A DNA stretch of 64,000 nucleotides. Source: Pedobacter nototheniae. GTDB lineage: Bacteria; Bacteroidota; Bacteroidia; Sphingobacteriales; Sphingobacteriaceae. Shown here one piece after another: positions 52,530 through 61,581 of the stretch; within the stretch, counting starts at the first letter, position 1, and each line of letters begins with the position of its first letter. The DNA lies in the NCBI RefSeq assembly GCF_004335085.1, contig NZ_RQRS01000018.1, positions 1 to 64,000 on the forward strand. The letters run 5' to 3'. Under the pieces are notes generated by a model. It searched no databases and was not told the origin of the DNA. It saw only the letters and a list, made by a program, of their open reading frames with translations. A program made the translations under genes and the position numbers.

Positions 52530-52537
52530 TACATTTG
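52530..52537 (+). promoter_or_regulatory. tyrA -7 element next to the start codon
   Basis: TACATTTG, a full TAnnTTTG match, whose last base is 5 bases before the ATG, as at lipA and ribH. Confidence 0.6.
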
Positions 52538-52541
52538 TTTC

Positions 52542-53798
52542 ATGCAAATAGGAATTATTGGGTTAGGCGATATGGGTAAGCTCTATGCTTTATCATTTGT
52601 AAAAGCAGGTTACCAGGTTTGTGGTGCAGATATGCCTTTACGTTTTGCCGATTTAAAAAACGAACTGGAATCAAAAGGAGTAGAGGTATTAATAGATGGC
52701 CATGAAGTAGCCCGAAAATCAGATTTCATCATTTACTGTGTAGAAGCAGAAAAAATTGATGAAGTAGTTTCAACATTTGCCCGCTCTACCAAGTATGGAG
52801 CTATCGTAGCCGGACAAACGTCCGTTAAACATCCTGAAATTGCAGCCTTTGAAAAACATTTGCCCGCAGATACTCAGATTGTAACTTGCCACTCCTTACA
52901 TGGCCCGGCTTTTAGCCCCGAAGGGCAAACCCTAGTTGTGGTTCGTCATCGTGCTACAGATGAAGTTTATGCCAGAGCATTAAAAATCTATCAATCTTTA
53001 AAATCGAATATTATTGAAATGGACGATTATAAAGAGCACGATAGGATTGTTGCCGATACACAAGCAGTTACCCACATGGGTTTTGAAAGTATGGGTTCTG
53101 CCTGGAAAAATGCAGGTTTTTTCCCTTGGGATAATCCCGCTTACGCCGGAGGGATTGATAACGTTAAAATTTTAACAACACTCCGTATTTTTAGCTATAA
53201 ATCTCACATCTATGCCGGTTTGGCTATTTTAAATCCATATGCACAAAAGCAGGTTAAATATTATGCGCAGGCAGAATCTGAATTGTATAAACTGATGATT
53301 TGTGAGAATGAAACCGAATTTAGAGAAAAGATATATGCCGCCCGAGATTTCGTGTTTCACGAAAGTCGCCAGTTGTTGTTGCTTGATGATAACATTATGA
53401 AAGAATTTAGCCTTTCTGATGCCTCGCACAAACAGAAACCAAATACGCACCTTAGTTTGTTGAGTATGGTTTATGCCTGGTATAAAATGGGGGTAAATCC
53501 TTACGACAATTTAATTTGCCAAACACCACCTTTTAAATTGCGTTTGGGCATTGCAGAGTATCTTTTTAAAAATGAAGAAATGCTCGAAGAATCAATTCAT
53601 ACCGCTTTATACGATAAATCAATCCGCGGTGATGATTTAGAATTTCATACAGCAGTACACGAATGGGCATCAATTATTGGTTATGGTGATTTGAAAGGGT
53701 ATAAGGAACACTTTGAAGCCGCAAAATCGTTTTTCGCCAACCGCTTAAATGATGGCCGAGATTTAAGTGCCGAAATGATAAGAAGATTAGGGAAATAG
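52542..53798 (+). CDS. tyrA: Prephenate dehydrogenase, yeast Tyr1-like
   Basis: A 418-residue NAD(P)-dependent enzyme that converts prephenate to 4-hydroxyphenylpyruvate for tyrosine synthesis. The Rossmann motif GIIGLGDMGKLYALSF begins at residue 4. Features shared with prephenate dehydrogenases: AGQTSVKHPEI, TCHSLHGPAFSPEGQTLVVV (His in the CHSLHGP block), and QAVTHMGFESMGSAW. The extended C-terminal domain and the CHSLHGPAF block are closest to the fungal Tyr1 type and not the short bacterial TyrA. No aro genes are adjacent. The gene of unknown function at 53811 follows after 12 bases. Confidence 0.85.
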   Translation: MQIGIIGLGDMGKLYALSFVKAGYQVCGADMPLRFADLKNELESKGVEVLIDGHEVARKSDFIIYCVEAEKIDEVVSTFARSTKYGAIVAGQTSVKHPEIAAFEKHLPADTQIVTCHSLHGPAFSPEGQTLVVVRHRATDEVYARALKIYQSLKSNIIEMDDYKEHDRIVADTQAVTHMGFESMGSAWKNAGFFPWDNPAYAGGIDNVKILTTLRIFSYKSHIYAGLAILNPYAQKQVKYYAQAESELYKLMICENETEFREKIYAARDFVFHESRQLLLLDDNIMKEFSLSDASHKQKPNTHLSLLSMVYAWYKMGVNPYDNLICQTPPFKLRLGIAEYLFKNEEMLEESIHTALYDKSIRGDDLEFHTAVHEWASIIGYGDLKGYKEHFEAAKSFFANRLNDGRDLSAEMIRRLGK

Positions 53799-53810
53799 GC
53801 TGAGTTATTT

Positions 53811-54404
53811 ATGAAAATAAAGCTAGAAAAGCCTGAGCTAATTTCGCTGCTGAAAGTAGAATTAAATGAGATAGAGGCCCTTTGCGTTTTATATGATTCA
53901 GGAAAGGTAGATGCCATTCATGATATGGCAAAAGCAATTGTTAAGGTTTTTCATAACAATGAAAATTCAAAATCATTATTAAGCCAACTAAAGTTAACGC
54001 ATTTGCCTGTTTACTGCAGTGCAGATACTTATAATCCAAAAAGTTTAATCAATTATCTTGGTCTGTTAAAATTAGAACACAAGATAGAATTAGGTTGGAA
54101 TTATTATCCAAAGTTAGAGCATGTAGCATTAAAACCTGTTTCTCAGGATAACTGGTGGCAAAATAAAAAGATAGTGGTTGATTCTCTTGGGATTCCTTAT
54201 ACAAGAGCCAAAATTATAAAATTAGTCTCTACTAATGCTAGCGACTTGGAGAAGATGGATACCTCAGGATGGAAAATTAAAGGGGAAAAAGAAATTAAAA
54301 TAAATCCGATTCCTGGCACCATTAGGCAGATTGCCTACGAATTATTAGAATCTTTTAAAGACATAGATCTTACCAAAGAAAGTAAATTACATCATAAAGT
54401 ATAG
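53811..54404 (+). CDS. Uncharacterised protein (197 aa) downstream of tyrA
   Basis: I do not recognise a family. It is soluble, without signal or membrane helix, and has a helical N-terminus (LLKVELNEIEALCVLYDSGK) with an aromatic-rich middle (GWNYYPKLEHVALKPVSQDN, WWQNKKIVVDSLG) and a region with PYTRAKIIKLVSTNASDLEK. The C-terminus is charged. It begins 12 bases after tyrA, so the two are probably cotranscribed, but no pathway link is evident. An unknown enzyme or nucleic-acid-binding role cannot be excluded. Confidence 0.7.
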   Translation: MKIKLEKPELISLLKVELNEIEALCVLYDSGKVDAIHDMAKAIVKVFHNNENSKSLLSQLKLTHLPVYCSADTYNPKSLINYLGLLKLEHKIELGWNYYPKLEHVALKPVSQDNWWQNKKIVVDSLGIPYTRAKIIKLVSTNASDLEKMDTSGWKIKGEKEIKINPIPGTIRQIAYELLESFKDIDLTKESKLHHKV

Positions 54405-54550
54405 AAGGTTTTAATTTTTATTGATTACCTAACTTTCGCATACTAGATGATCTACCACAAAGATCAATTATTCAAAATTCTATTTTATCCCCTTAATATA
54501 TAGACTTTATTTTATTGGTTTAATCCTTCGTTTAGCCAAAATAAGTACTT

Positions 54551-54558
54551 TATATTTG
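54551..54558 (+). promoter_or_regulatory. Promoter of the TSUP transporter gene
   Basis: TATATTTG, perfect consensus, ends 6 bases before the ATG, another very short predicted leader. Confidence 0.6.
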
Positions 54559-54563
54559 CCGCC

Positions 54564-55400
54564 ATGTCGGTATTGCTGTTTACCCTTATTGTTTTAATTG
54601 GAGCCTTTGTGGCAGGTTTATTAGGCTCGTTAACAGGCTTGGGCGGTGGTGTAATTATTATTCCATTACTTACTTTAGCCCTAGGTGTAGATATTCATTA
54701 TGCTATTGGAGCATCCATCATCTCCGTTATTGCAACATCATCAGGCTCCGCTGCCGCTTATGTAAAAGAAGGGATAACCAATATAAGGATAGGCATGTTT
54801 CTTGAAATTGCAACAACCGTAGGTGCCGTTTGTGGTGCTATTGTTGCCGTTTACTTAAATCCAGATTATATAGCAGTTATCTTCGGATGTATCTTAATTT
54901 TTTCAGCAATTATGACATTGAAGAAAAAGGTAGATCATACCACACAAGACGATACCGATAAATGGGCAAGATTTTTTAAACTAAATGGTTCATACCCCGA
55001 TAAAGGAACAGAACATACCTATGCAGTTAAAAATGTACCAGGTGGTTTTTTTATGATGCTTTTTGCAGGTACACTTTCAGGGCTGTTAGGTATTGGAAGC
55101 GGTGCACTAAAAGTAATTGCAATGGATAACATTATGCGGTTGCCATTTAAGGTATCAACCACAACCAGTAATTTTATGATGGGCGTTACCGCGGCAGCAA
55201 GTGCAATTGTTTACCTGCACCGTGGGCAGATAGATCCAGGTATAGCCATGCCAGTTTGCATCGGTGTTTTAACTGGAGCAACAATAGGCTCTAAAATTTT
55301 GGTTAAAACTAAAACAGATAAATTGAAAGTTGTTTTTGCAGTTGTTGTAATTTTTCTGGCCATTCAAATGATTTATAAAGGTTTAAGCGGCGCAATGTAA
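54564..55400 (+). CDS. TSUP-family (TauE/SafE) anion transporter
   Basis: A 278-residue inner-membrane protein with about eight hydrophobic helices and the duplicated TauE/SafE motif: GLLGSLTGLGGGVIIIPLL in the first half and GTLSGLLGIGSGALKVIAMD in the second. Family members move sulfite, organosulfonates or other small anions out of or into the cell. A hydrophilic loop of about 45 residues (KKKVDHTTQDDTDKWARFFK onward) lies between the halves. The DUF1634 gene overlaps its stop by one base, a known pairing. Substrate cannot be read from sequence. Confidence 0.9.
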   Translation: MSVLLFTLIVLIGAFVAGLLGSLTGLGGGVIIIPLLTLALGVDIHYAIGASIISVIATSSGSAAAYVKEGITNIRIGMFLEIATTVGAVCGAIVAVYLNPDYIAVIFGCILIFSAIMTLKKKVDHTTQDDTDKWARFFKLNGSYPDKGTEHTYAVKNVPGGFFMMLFAGTLSGLLGIGSGALKVIAMDNIMRLPFKVSTTTSNFMMGVTAAASAIVYLHRGQIDPGIAMPVCIGVLTGATIGSKILVKTKTDKLKVVFAVVVIFLAIQMIYKGLSGAM

Positions 55401-55795
55401 TGAGTACAGAAAAGAAAGAAAACTTAAACGATAAAGATATTCAGCTTATACTAGGCACACTTTTACGAGCCGGTGTAATCATTTCTATGAGCATTGTGCT
55501 GGTTGGCGGCGTAATTTATTTAATCCATAATAAGGGAGCTATAACCGATTATAAAGTTTTTAAGCCAGAGCTTTCAAATTTCTCTACAATTGCAGCAATT
55601 TTCAAAGGAGTTTTAACATTTCACGGCGATGCAATTGTGCAATTCGGCATACTTATGCTAATCTTTACACCAATTGCACGTATCGTTTTTGCATTATTTA
55701 GCTTTTTAATAGAACGAGATTACCTTTATGTACTCATTGGTTTAATCATATTAGCCATCATAACCATCAGTTTAAATGGTGGTTTAGCACATTAA
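55400..55795 (+). CDS. DUF1634 membrane protein
   Basis: A 131-residue protein with three hydrophobic helices (about 23-45: LLRAGVIISMSIVLVGGVIY, 70-100, 108-127). DUF1634 proteins are typically encoded next to TSUP transporters and are thought to be their partners. The start overlaps the transporter stop by one base (TAATG), so the two are translationally coupled. Function of the partner is unknown. Confidence 0.88.
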   Translation: MSTEKKENLNDKDIQLILGTLLRAGVIISMSIVLVGGVIYLIHNKGAITDYKVFKPELSNFSTIAAIFKGVLTFHGDAIVQFGILMLIFTPIARIVFALFSFLIERDYLYVLIGLIILAIITISLNGGLAH

Positions 55796-55882
55796 CAATC
55801 CTTTTTAAGCTAAGTACCCATCTATCAGCAATTTATTTGAAAAAATATTTGGCTAACTATTTGAAAATTAATAATTCTTGTC

Positions 55883-55890
55883 TATCTTTG
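55883..55890 (+). promoter_or_regulatory. Promoter of the rplC ribosomal protein operon
   Basis: TATCTTTG with TTTG at 55860-55863, 19 bases upstream, an excellent Bacteroidota -33/-7 pair. The last G is 78 bases before the rplC ATG. Confidence 0.75.
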
Positions 55891-55967
55891 CCGTCCCTTT
55901 CGGGGGATGCACAACCACCTTGAACGAAGCCCTACTGCTTCGATGGGTGTTAAAATTAAAAGATAAA
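55891..55967 (+). promoter_or_regulatory. rplC 5' leader with two hairpins
   Basis: A first hairpin at the predicted 5' end (TCCC TTTC GGGGGA) is followed by a nested stem: CACC (55916-55919) with GGTG (55946-55949) outside and CGAAGC (55925-55930) with GCTTCG (55937-55942) inside. An A-rich stretch leads to the ATG. It could be an autoregulatory site for a ribosomal protein of the operon (L4 is the classical regulator of S10 operons); this is inference. Confidence 0.5.
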
Positions 55968-56585
55968 ATGTCAGGAATTATTGGAAAAAAAGTAGGAATG
56001 ACCAGTATCTTCGATGCAGACGGACGTAATATTCCATGTACTGTAATCGAGGCTGGGCCTTGTGTAGTTACACAAGTGAAGACCGAAGAAAAAGACGGGT
56101 ATTCATCTATTCAATTAGGATACGATGAGAAAAAAGAGAAAAACACAACTCAACCGTTAAAAGGCCATTTCGCGAAAGCAAACACAACTCCAAAACGCAA
56201 GCTGGTAGAATTTGACTCATTTACAACTTCACTTAACTTAGGTGATGTAGTAACTGTTGACGCATTCGCAGAAGGCGATTTTGTTGATGTTGTAGGTACC
56301 TCAAAAGGTAAAGGTTTTCAAGGTGTTGTAAAACGCCACGGATTTGCCGGTGTTGGTATGCAGACTCACGGTCAGCATAACCGTTTACGTGCCCCAGGTT
56401 CATTGGGAGCATCATCATTCCCTTCACGTGTATTCAAAGGAATGCGCATGGCTGGAAGAACAGGTGGAGACAGAGTAAAAGTTCAAAACTTACAAGTTTT
56501 GAAAGTTTATGCTGAGCAAAACTTATTAGTAGTTAGTGGTTCCATTCCAGGAGCTAAAGGTTCTTACGTAATCTTAGACAAGTAA
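55968..56585 (+). CDS. rplC: 50S ribosomal protein L3
   Basis: A 205-residue protein near the peptidyl transferase centre. Starts [20 protein letters not shown], the family start; the 30 codons upstream in the same frame belong to the leader. Conserved core [40 protein letters not shown], and [20 protein letters not shown]. It opens the second part of the ribosomal cluster and lacks the usual rpsJ neighbour upstream. Confidence 0.97.
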   Translation: MSGIIGKKVGMTSIFDADGRNIPCTVIEAGPCVVTQVKTEEKDGYSSIQLGYDEKKEKNTTQPLKGHFAKANTTPKRKLVEFDSFTTSLNLGDVVTVDAFAEGDFVDVVGTSKGKGFQGVVKRHGFAGVGMQTHGQHNRLRAPGSLGASSFPSRVFKGMRMAGRTGGDRVKVQNLQVLKVYAEQNLLVVSGSIPGAKGSYVILDK

Positions 56586-56589
56586 TCAG

Positions 56590-57219
56590 ATGGAAGTTAA
56601 AGTATTAAACATTTCAGGTAAAGAAACAGGTGCCAAGGTGCAACTTCCTGAATCGGTATTTGGTATCGAGCCTAACGACCACGCGATTTATTTAGATGTA
56701 AAACAGTATTTGGCTAACCAACGTCAAGGTACTCACAAATCTAAACAACGTAATGAGATTGCTGGTTCAACTCGCAAACTATACAAACAAAAAGGTACAG
56801 GTGGTGCCCGTGCCGGTAGCATTAAATCTCCATTATTCAATGGTGGTGGTCGTGTTTTCGGTCCTCAGCCACGTGATTACAGTTTTAAATTGAACAAGAA
56901 ATTAAAATCATTAGCACGTAAATCAGCTTTAGCTTATAAAGCAAAAGATAACAACGTGGTAGTTTTAGAAGATTTTAACTTCGATACAATTAAAACTAAA
57001 AACTTTACAAATTTAATCGCTGCGTTAAACGTAGGTAACGAAAAAACTTTGTTGGTTTTACCTGCACAAAATAATAATATCTATTTATCAAGCAGAAACG
57101 TTCAGAAAACTAAAGTAATTACTGCAGCAGATTTAAATACTTATGATGTATTAAACGCTGGTGTACTTGTGTTAACTGCAGATTCTGTTAAAACTTTGGA
57201 GGAGGCGTTTGCCAAGTAA
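56590..57219 (+). CDS. rplD: 50S ribosomal protein L4
   Basis: A 209-residue exit-tunnel protein and, in E. coli, the autoregulator of the S10 operon. Conserved loop [57 protein letters not shown]. It starts 4 bases after the L3 stop. A GGAGGAGG sequence lies close to the stop and 17-24 bases before the rplW start. Confidence 0.97.
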   Translation: MEVKVLNISGKETGAKVQLPESVFGIEPNDHAIYLDVKQYLANQRQGTHKSKQRNEIAGSTRKLYKQKGTGGARAGSIKSPLFNGGGRVFGPQPRDYSFKLNKKLKSLARKSALAYKAKDNNVVVLEDFNFDTIKTKNFTNLIAALNVGNEKTLLVLPAQNNNIYLSSRNVQKTKVITAADLNTYDVLNAGVLVLTADSVKTLEEAFAK

Positions 57220-57220
57220 T

Positions 57221-57511
57221 ATGGAAATTTTAAAAAAACCAATATTAACCGAAAAAGCTTCAGCTTTAACTGAGAAATCTAACCGTTTCACTTTTAGCGT
57301 TAACCACAAGGCTAACAAAATCCAAATTAAAGCAGCTATTGAAAAATTGTACGGTGTTACTATCGTTGCAGTTAACACAATGGTTGTTGATGGAAAAGCT
57401 AAATCACGTTACACTAAAGCAGGTTTTGTATCAGGCCGTAGCCCTAAATACAAAAAAGCAATCGTAACGTTGAAAGACGGAGAAACAATAGATTATTACG
57501 CAAATCTTTAA
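57221..57511 (+). CDS. rplW: 50S ribosomal protein L23
   Basis: A 96-residue protein at the tunnel exit, a docking site for trigger factor and SRP. MEILKKPILTEKASALTEKS at the start, FSVNHKANKIQIKAAIEKLY, GVTIVAVNTMVVDGK in the middle. I chose the ATG at 57221, 1 base after the rplD stop, over an earlier in-frame codon inside rplD. Confidence 0.97.
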   Translation: MEILKKPILTEKASALTEKSNRFTFSVNHKANKIQIKAAIEKLYGVTIVAVNTMVVDGKAKSRYTKAGFVSGRSPKYKKAIVTLKDGETIDYYANL

Positions 57512-57531
57512 TTTAATTATTAATTATAACT

Positions 57532-58356
57532 ATGGGCTTAAGAAAATTTAAACCAGTTACTCCGGGAACCCGCTTTAGAGTAGGGGCCAGCTTTACGGAG
57601 ATTACAGCAACCAAGCCCGAAAAATCATTGGTTGTATCATCAAAAAAGTCTGGTGGACGTAACAATACAGGAAAGATGACTATGCGCTACATGGGTGGTG
57701 GTCACAAAAAATCTTACCGTTTGATCGATTTCAAACGTGATAAGTTTGATATTCCTGCAACAGTAGCTACTGTTGAATACGATCCAAACCGTACTGCCCG
57801 CATCGCATTATTAGTTTATGCAGATGGCGAGAAGCGTTACATTATTGCTCCTGAAGGATTGCAAGTAGGTTCGAAATTAGTTTCGGGCGATACAGCAGCT
57901 CCAGAAGTAGGTAACACTTTAAAATTATCAAACATTCCATTAGGTTCCATCATTCATAATGTTGAGATCCATCCTGGAAAAGGAGCGCAATTAGCTCGTA
58001 GTGCAGGTGCTTACGCACAATTAGCTGCCCGCGATGGTAAATACGCTACTTTGAAAATGCCTTCAGGCGAAACCCGTTTAATCTTGACTACTTGTCTTGC
58101 TACTATCGGTGCTGTATCTAACTCAGATCACGCAAACGAAGTATTAGGTAAAGCTGGTCGTAAACGTTGGTTGGGCCGTCGTCCGAGAACTAGACCGGTA
58201 GCGATGAACCCAGTAGATCACCCAATGGGTGGTGGTGAAGGTAGATCATCAGGTGGTCACCCACGTTCAAGAAATGGTATTTTAGCTAAAGGCTACAAAA
58301 CCAGAGAACTTAAGAAATATTCTAATCGTTACATCATAGAGAGAAGGAAGAAATAA
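57532..58356 (+). CDS. rplB: 50S ribosomal protein L2
   Basis: A 274-residue primary 23S rRNA-binding protein needed for subunit joining and peptide-bond formation. Conserved: [29 protein letters not shown]-like [46 protein letters not shown]-like [20 protein letters not shown], and [20 protein letters not shown] with the functionally important His. Shares its last base with the rpsS start (TAATGG). Confidence 0.97.
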   Translation: MGLRKFKPVTPGTRFRVGASFTEITATKPEKSLVVSSKKSGGRNNTGKMTMRYMGGGHKKSYRLIDFKRDKFDIPATVATVEYDPNRTARIALLVYADGEKRYIIAPEGLQVGSKLVSGDTAAPEVGNTLKLSNIPLGSIIHNVEIHPGKGAQLARSAGAYAQLAARDGKYATLKMPSGETRLILTTCLATIGAVSNSDHANEVLGKAGRKRWLGRRPRTRPVAMNPVDHPMGGGEGRSSGGHPRSRNGILAKGYKTRELKKYSNRYIIERRKK

Positions 58357-58622
58357 TGGCTCGTTCGATAAAAAAAGGACCTTATATTGACCATAATGTA
58401 GAGAAAAAAGTAAACTCTATGAATGATGCAGGTAAAAAAACTGTAATCAAAACTTGGTCTCGCAGATCAATGATTTCTCCGGATTTCGTAGGTCATACAT
58501 TTGCAGTACACAACGGAAATAAATTTATCCCTGTGTACGTAACAGAAAACATGGTTGGTCACAAGTTGGGAGAATTTGCTCCAACCAGAACATTCAGAGG
58601 ACACGCTGAAAAGAAAAAATAA
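58356..58622 (+). CDS. rpsS: 30S ribosomal protein S19
   Basis: An 88-residue protein of the 30S head that pairs with S13. [60 protein letters not shown] and [19 protein letters not shown] are all typical. Overlaps rplB by one base. Confidence 0.97.
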   Translation: MARSIKKGPYIDHNVEKKVNSMNDAGKKTVIKTWSRRSMISPDFVGHTFAVHNGNKFIPVYVTENMVGHKLGEFAPTRTFRGHAEKKK

Positions 58623-58629
58623 TTAGACA

Positions 58630-58992
58630 ATGGAAGCAATAGCAAAATTAAACAATTGTCCAACCTCACCGCGTAAGATGCGTTTGGTTGTAGATCTTAT
58701 CAGAGGTGAACGTGTAGAAAAAGCATTAAGCATTTTAAAGTTTACCAATAAAGAAGCAGCAATAAGAGTTCAAAAATTATTATTATCTGCAATTAAAAAC
58801 TGGGAAGCTAAAAATGAAGGTGCCCGCCCTGAAGAAAGTCAACTATTTGTGAAAACAATTATGGTTGATGGAGGCCGTCAGCTTAAACGCTTACGTCCTG
58901 CACCTCAAGGCCGTGGATATAGAATTCGTAAACGTTCTAACCACGTAACGCTGATTGTAGATAGTAAAAATACAGAAACAACTCAAAACTAA
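58630..58992 (+). CDS. rplV: 50S ribosomal protein L22
   Basis: A 120-residue tunnel protein whose beta-hairpin narrows the exit tunnel (macrolide resistance site). Features: [40 protein letters not shown], and the hairpin [20 protein letters not shown]. Starts 7 bases after rpsS. Confidence 0.97.
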   Translation: MEAIAKLNNCPTSPRKMRLVVDLIRGERVEKALSILKFTNKEAAIRVQKLLLSAIKNWEAKNEGARPEESQLFVKTIMVDGGRQLKRLRPAPQGRGYRIRKRSNHVTLIVDSKNTETTQN

Positions 58993-59001
58993 TTTTAGGA
59001 A

Positions 59002-59847
59002 ATGGGACAAAAAGCAAATCCAATAGGTAACAGGTTAGGTATCATCAAAGGATGGGATTCTAACTGGTTCGGTGGCAACAACTACTCCGATAAATTAGTT
59101 GAAGATGAGAAAATAAGAAAATACCTTTCTGCCCGTATTGCAAAAGGCGGTGTTTCAAAAGTAGTTATCGAACGTACGTTAAAACGTATCACTGTAACTA
59201 TCCACACAGCTCGTCCAGGTATTGTAATCGGTAAAGCAGGTGCAGAGGTTGATAAAATCAAAGAAGAGTTAAAGAAATTAACTAAAAAGGAAATTCAAAT
59301 TAACATCTTTGAAATTAAACGCCCTGAGCTTGATGCACAATTAGTTGCAGAAGGTGTTGCAAAACAATTAGAAGCAAGGATCTCATTCCGTAGAGCAATG
59401 AAATCTTCTATCGCATCAACAATGCGTATGGGTGCTGAAGGTATTAAAATCATGACTTCTGGTCGTTTAGGTGGTGCTGAGATGGCACGTACCGAGCAGT
59501 ACAAAGAAGGAAGAGTGCCTTTGCATACATTCCGTGCTGATATTGATTATGCTTTAGCTGAAGCTTTAACTACTTATGGTAAAATCGGTGTTAAAGTATG
59601 GATCTGTAAAGGTGAGGTTTATGGAAAACGTGATTTGTCTCCAAACATTGGTGCAGCAAACAACGGTCCAAAAGGCCAATCAGATAAACCAGCATTCGGT
59701 GGAAGAGATAACAGAGGTGGTGGAAGAGATAACCGTGGCGGTGGTAACGACAGACGTGGTGGAAACCAAGGCGGTGGTCGTGGTCCAGGCCAAGGTGGTG
59801 CAAACAGAGGTGGAGGCGCAGGCGCTAACAGAGGTCCTCGTAAATAA
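59002..59847 (+). CDS. rpsC: 30S ribosomal protein S3 with a long Gly/Arg/Asn-rich tail
   Basis: A 281-residue protein at the mRNA entry channel. Residues 1-212 are a regular S3: [20 protein letters not shown], the KH domain with [75 protein letters not shown]. From about residue 213 comes a tail of some 69 residues rich in Gly, Arg, Asn and Asp with GGRDN, GGGRDN and NRGGG units. E. coli S3 has 233 residues, so the tail is the main difference. It is in frame with no sign of a frameshift and ends with a proper stop. Confidence 0.97.
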   Translation: MGQKANPIGNRLGIIKGWDSNWFGGNNYSDKLVEDEKIRKYLSARIAKGGVSKVVIERTLKRITVTIHTARPGIVIGKAGAEVDKIKEELKKLTKKEIQINIFEIKRPELDAQLVAEGVAKQLEARISFRRAMKSSIASTMRMGAEGIKIMTSGRLGGAEMARTEQYKEGRVPLHTFRADIDYALAEALTTYGKIGVKVWICKGEVYGKRDLSPNIGAANNGPKGQSDKPAFGGRDNRGGGRDNRGGGNDRRGGNQGGGRGPGQGGANRGGGAGANRGPRK

Positions 59848-59890
59848 TTGATTTATTAACAACATCGTTTAACGATTAGAACAAAATAAA

Positions 59891-60313
59891 ATGTTACAGC
59901 CAAAAAGAACGAAGTTCAGGAAGATGCAAAAAGGCAGAATGAAAGGTTTAGCTTCACGTGGAGCTGAATTAGCATTCGGATCTTTTGGTATCAAATCTTT
60001 AGAAGCCACTTGGATCACAAGTCGCCAGATAGAGGCTGCCCGTATTGCCGTAACTCGTTTCATGAAACGTGAAGGCCAGGTATGGATCAGGATTTTCCCG
60101 GATAAACCGGTAACTAAAAAACCTGCTGAAGTACGTATGGGTAAAGGTAAAGGTGCTCCTGAGTACTGGGTTGCAGTAGTAAGACCAGGACGTGTAATTT
60201 TCGAAGCTGAAGGTGTGCCTTTAGAAGTTGCTAAAGAAGCATTACGTTTAGCAGCACAAAAATTACCAATCCAAACAAAATTTGTAGTACGTAGAGATTA
60301 CGTAGAAGCATAG
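59891..60313 (+). CDS. rplP: 50S ribosomal protein L16
   Basis: A 140-residue protein near the A-site tRNA elbow. [80 protein letters not shown] are family blocks. The Arg hydroxylated by YcfD in E. coli lies in the [24 protein letters not shown] half. Separated from rpsC by 43 bases. Confidence 0.97.
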   Translation: MLQPKRTKFRKMQKGRMKGLASRGAELAFGSFGIKSLEATWITSRQIEAARIAVTRFMKREGQVWIRIFPDKPVTKKPAEVRMGKGKGAPEYWVAVVRPGRVIFEAEGVPLEVAKEALRLAAQKLPIQTKFVVRRDYVEA

Positions 60314-60387
60314 TAAAGATTTAAGATGAATGTTGTAAATACTTGTTTTTTATAACCGCTACACTTAAACGTAAAAGAAAAATAAAA

Positions 60388-60600
60388 ATGAAAAATTCAG
60401 AAATCACAGGGCTTTCAAAAGAAGAATTACTAGCTAAGATTACGGAAGAAAAAGAGAACTTATCAAAATTGAAGTTCGCTCACACTATTTCAGCTATCGA
60501 AAATCCTTCACGCATTGCAAAAGTAAGGAAAGATATAGCCCGTTTAAATACTGAACTGACTAAAGTGAAAAACGCTGAGTCAGCTACTGAAACTAAATAA
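60388..60600 (+). CDS. rpmC: 50S ribosomal protein L29
   Basis: A 70-residue two-helix protein at the tunnel exit. [60 protein letters not shown] match the family. The ATG at 60388 was chosen; the in-frame codons before it are spacer. Confidence 0.95.
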   Translation: MKNSEITGLSKEELLAKITEEKENLSKLKFAHTISAIENPSRIAKVRKDIARLNTELTKVKNAESATETK

Positions 60601-60613
60601 TTTGAGAGTCGAA

Positions 60614-60868
60614 ATGGAAAGACAATTAAGAAAAACAAGAACCGGGTTGGTGGTGAGCAACAAGATGGATAAATCTGTTGTAGTGAGCGTTGAGCGTAAA
60701 GTAAAGCACCCGATTTATGGTAAGTTCGTTAAGAAAACTACCAAATTTATGGCTCACGACGAGAAAAACGAATGTGGTATCGGTGATACTGTATTAATTA
60801 TGGAAACTCGTCCTTTGAGTAAAAATAAGAACTGGAGATTAGTACAAATTTTAGAGAGGGCTAAATAA
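60614..60868 (+). CDS. rpsQ: 30S ribosomal protein S17
   Basis: An 84-residue OB-fold 16S rRNA-binding protein. [60 protein letters not shown] and [20 protein letters not shown] are typical. The ATG at 60614 is taken over a TTG 12 bases upstream. Confidence 0.96.
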   Translation: MERQLRKTRTGLVVSNKMDKSVVVSVERKVKHPIYGKFVKKTTKFMAHDEKNECGIGDTVLIMETRPLSKNKNWRLVQILERAK

Positions 60869-60869
60869 G

Positions 60870-61238
60870 ATGGTACAACAGGAATCAAGATTAAACGTTG
60901 CTGATAATAGCGGCGCAAAAGAAGTATTAGTTATTCGTGTACTAGGTGGTACAGGTAAACGTTATGCTTCAATTGGAGATAAAGTAGTTGTTACCGTAAA
61001 AAGCGCATTACCTTCAGGTAATATCAAAAAAGGTACGGTTTCTAAAGCAGTAGTTGTTAGAACTAAAAAAGAAATCCGTCGTAAAGATGGTTCTTATATT
61101 CGTTTTGACGATAATGCAGCAGTATTATTAAACGCACAGGATGAGCCACGTGGTACACGTATCTTTGGCCCGGTTGCGAGAGAGTTGCGTGAAAAACAAT
61201 TCATGAAGATTGTATCATTAGCACCGGAGGTATTATAA
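60870..61238 (+). CDS. rplN: 50S ribosomal protein L14
   Basis: A 122-residue protein of the 50S-30S interface. [80 protein letters not shown] and [20 protein letters not shown] show full conservation. Starts 1 base after rpsQ. Confidence 0.97.
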   Translation: MVQQESRLNVADNSGAKEVLVIRVLGGTGKRYASIGDKVVVTVKSALPSGNIKKGTVSKAVVVRTKKEIRRKDGSYIRFDDNAAVLLNAQDEPRGTRIFGPVARELREKQFMKIVSLAPEVL

Positions 61239-61239
61239 A

Positions 61240-61581
61240 ATGGGAAACAAAGTAAATACACCATCAAAATTAAAAATCCGCACAGGAGATTTAGTTAAAG
61301 TAATTGCTGGCGATTCAAAAGGTCAACAAGGAAAAGTACTTTCAGTACAAATAGATAAAAACAGAGCCATTGTAGAAGGCATTAACTTAGTATCTAAACA
61401 TACTAAACCAAATGCTGCAAATCCAAACGGTGGTATTATTAAAAAAGAGGCTGCTCTTCACATTTCTAACTTGATGTTGGTTGATCCAAAATCTGGTAAA
61501 GCTACCCGCGTTGGTCGTAAACTAAATGCTGATGGTAAATTAGTTAGAGTTGCTAAAATTTCAGGAGAGGAGATTAAATAA
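61240..61581 (+). CDS. rplX: 50S ribosomal protein L24
   Basis: A 113-residue assembly-initiating protein with a KOW motif: [86 protein letters not shown] precedes its ATG by 9 bases inside the rplN end. Overlaps rplE by one base. Confidence 0.97.
   Translation: MGNKVNTPSKLKIRTGDLVKVIAGDSKGQQGKVLSVQIDKNRAIVEGINLVSKHTKPNAANPNGGIIKKEAALHISNLMLVDPKSGKATRVGRKLNADGKLVRVAKISGEEIK

Noticed and set aside
59576..59865. Alternative frames over the rpsC tail
   Set aside because: The Gly/Arg-rich repeats leave other frames open, but codons and the S3 fold place the real gene in the rpsC frame.
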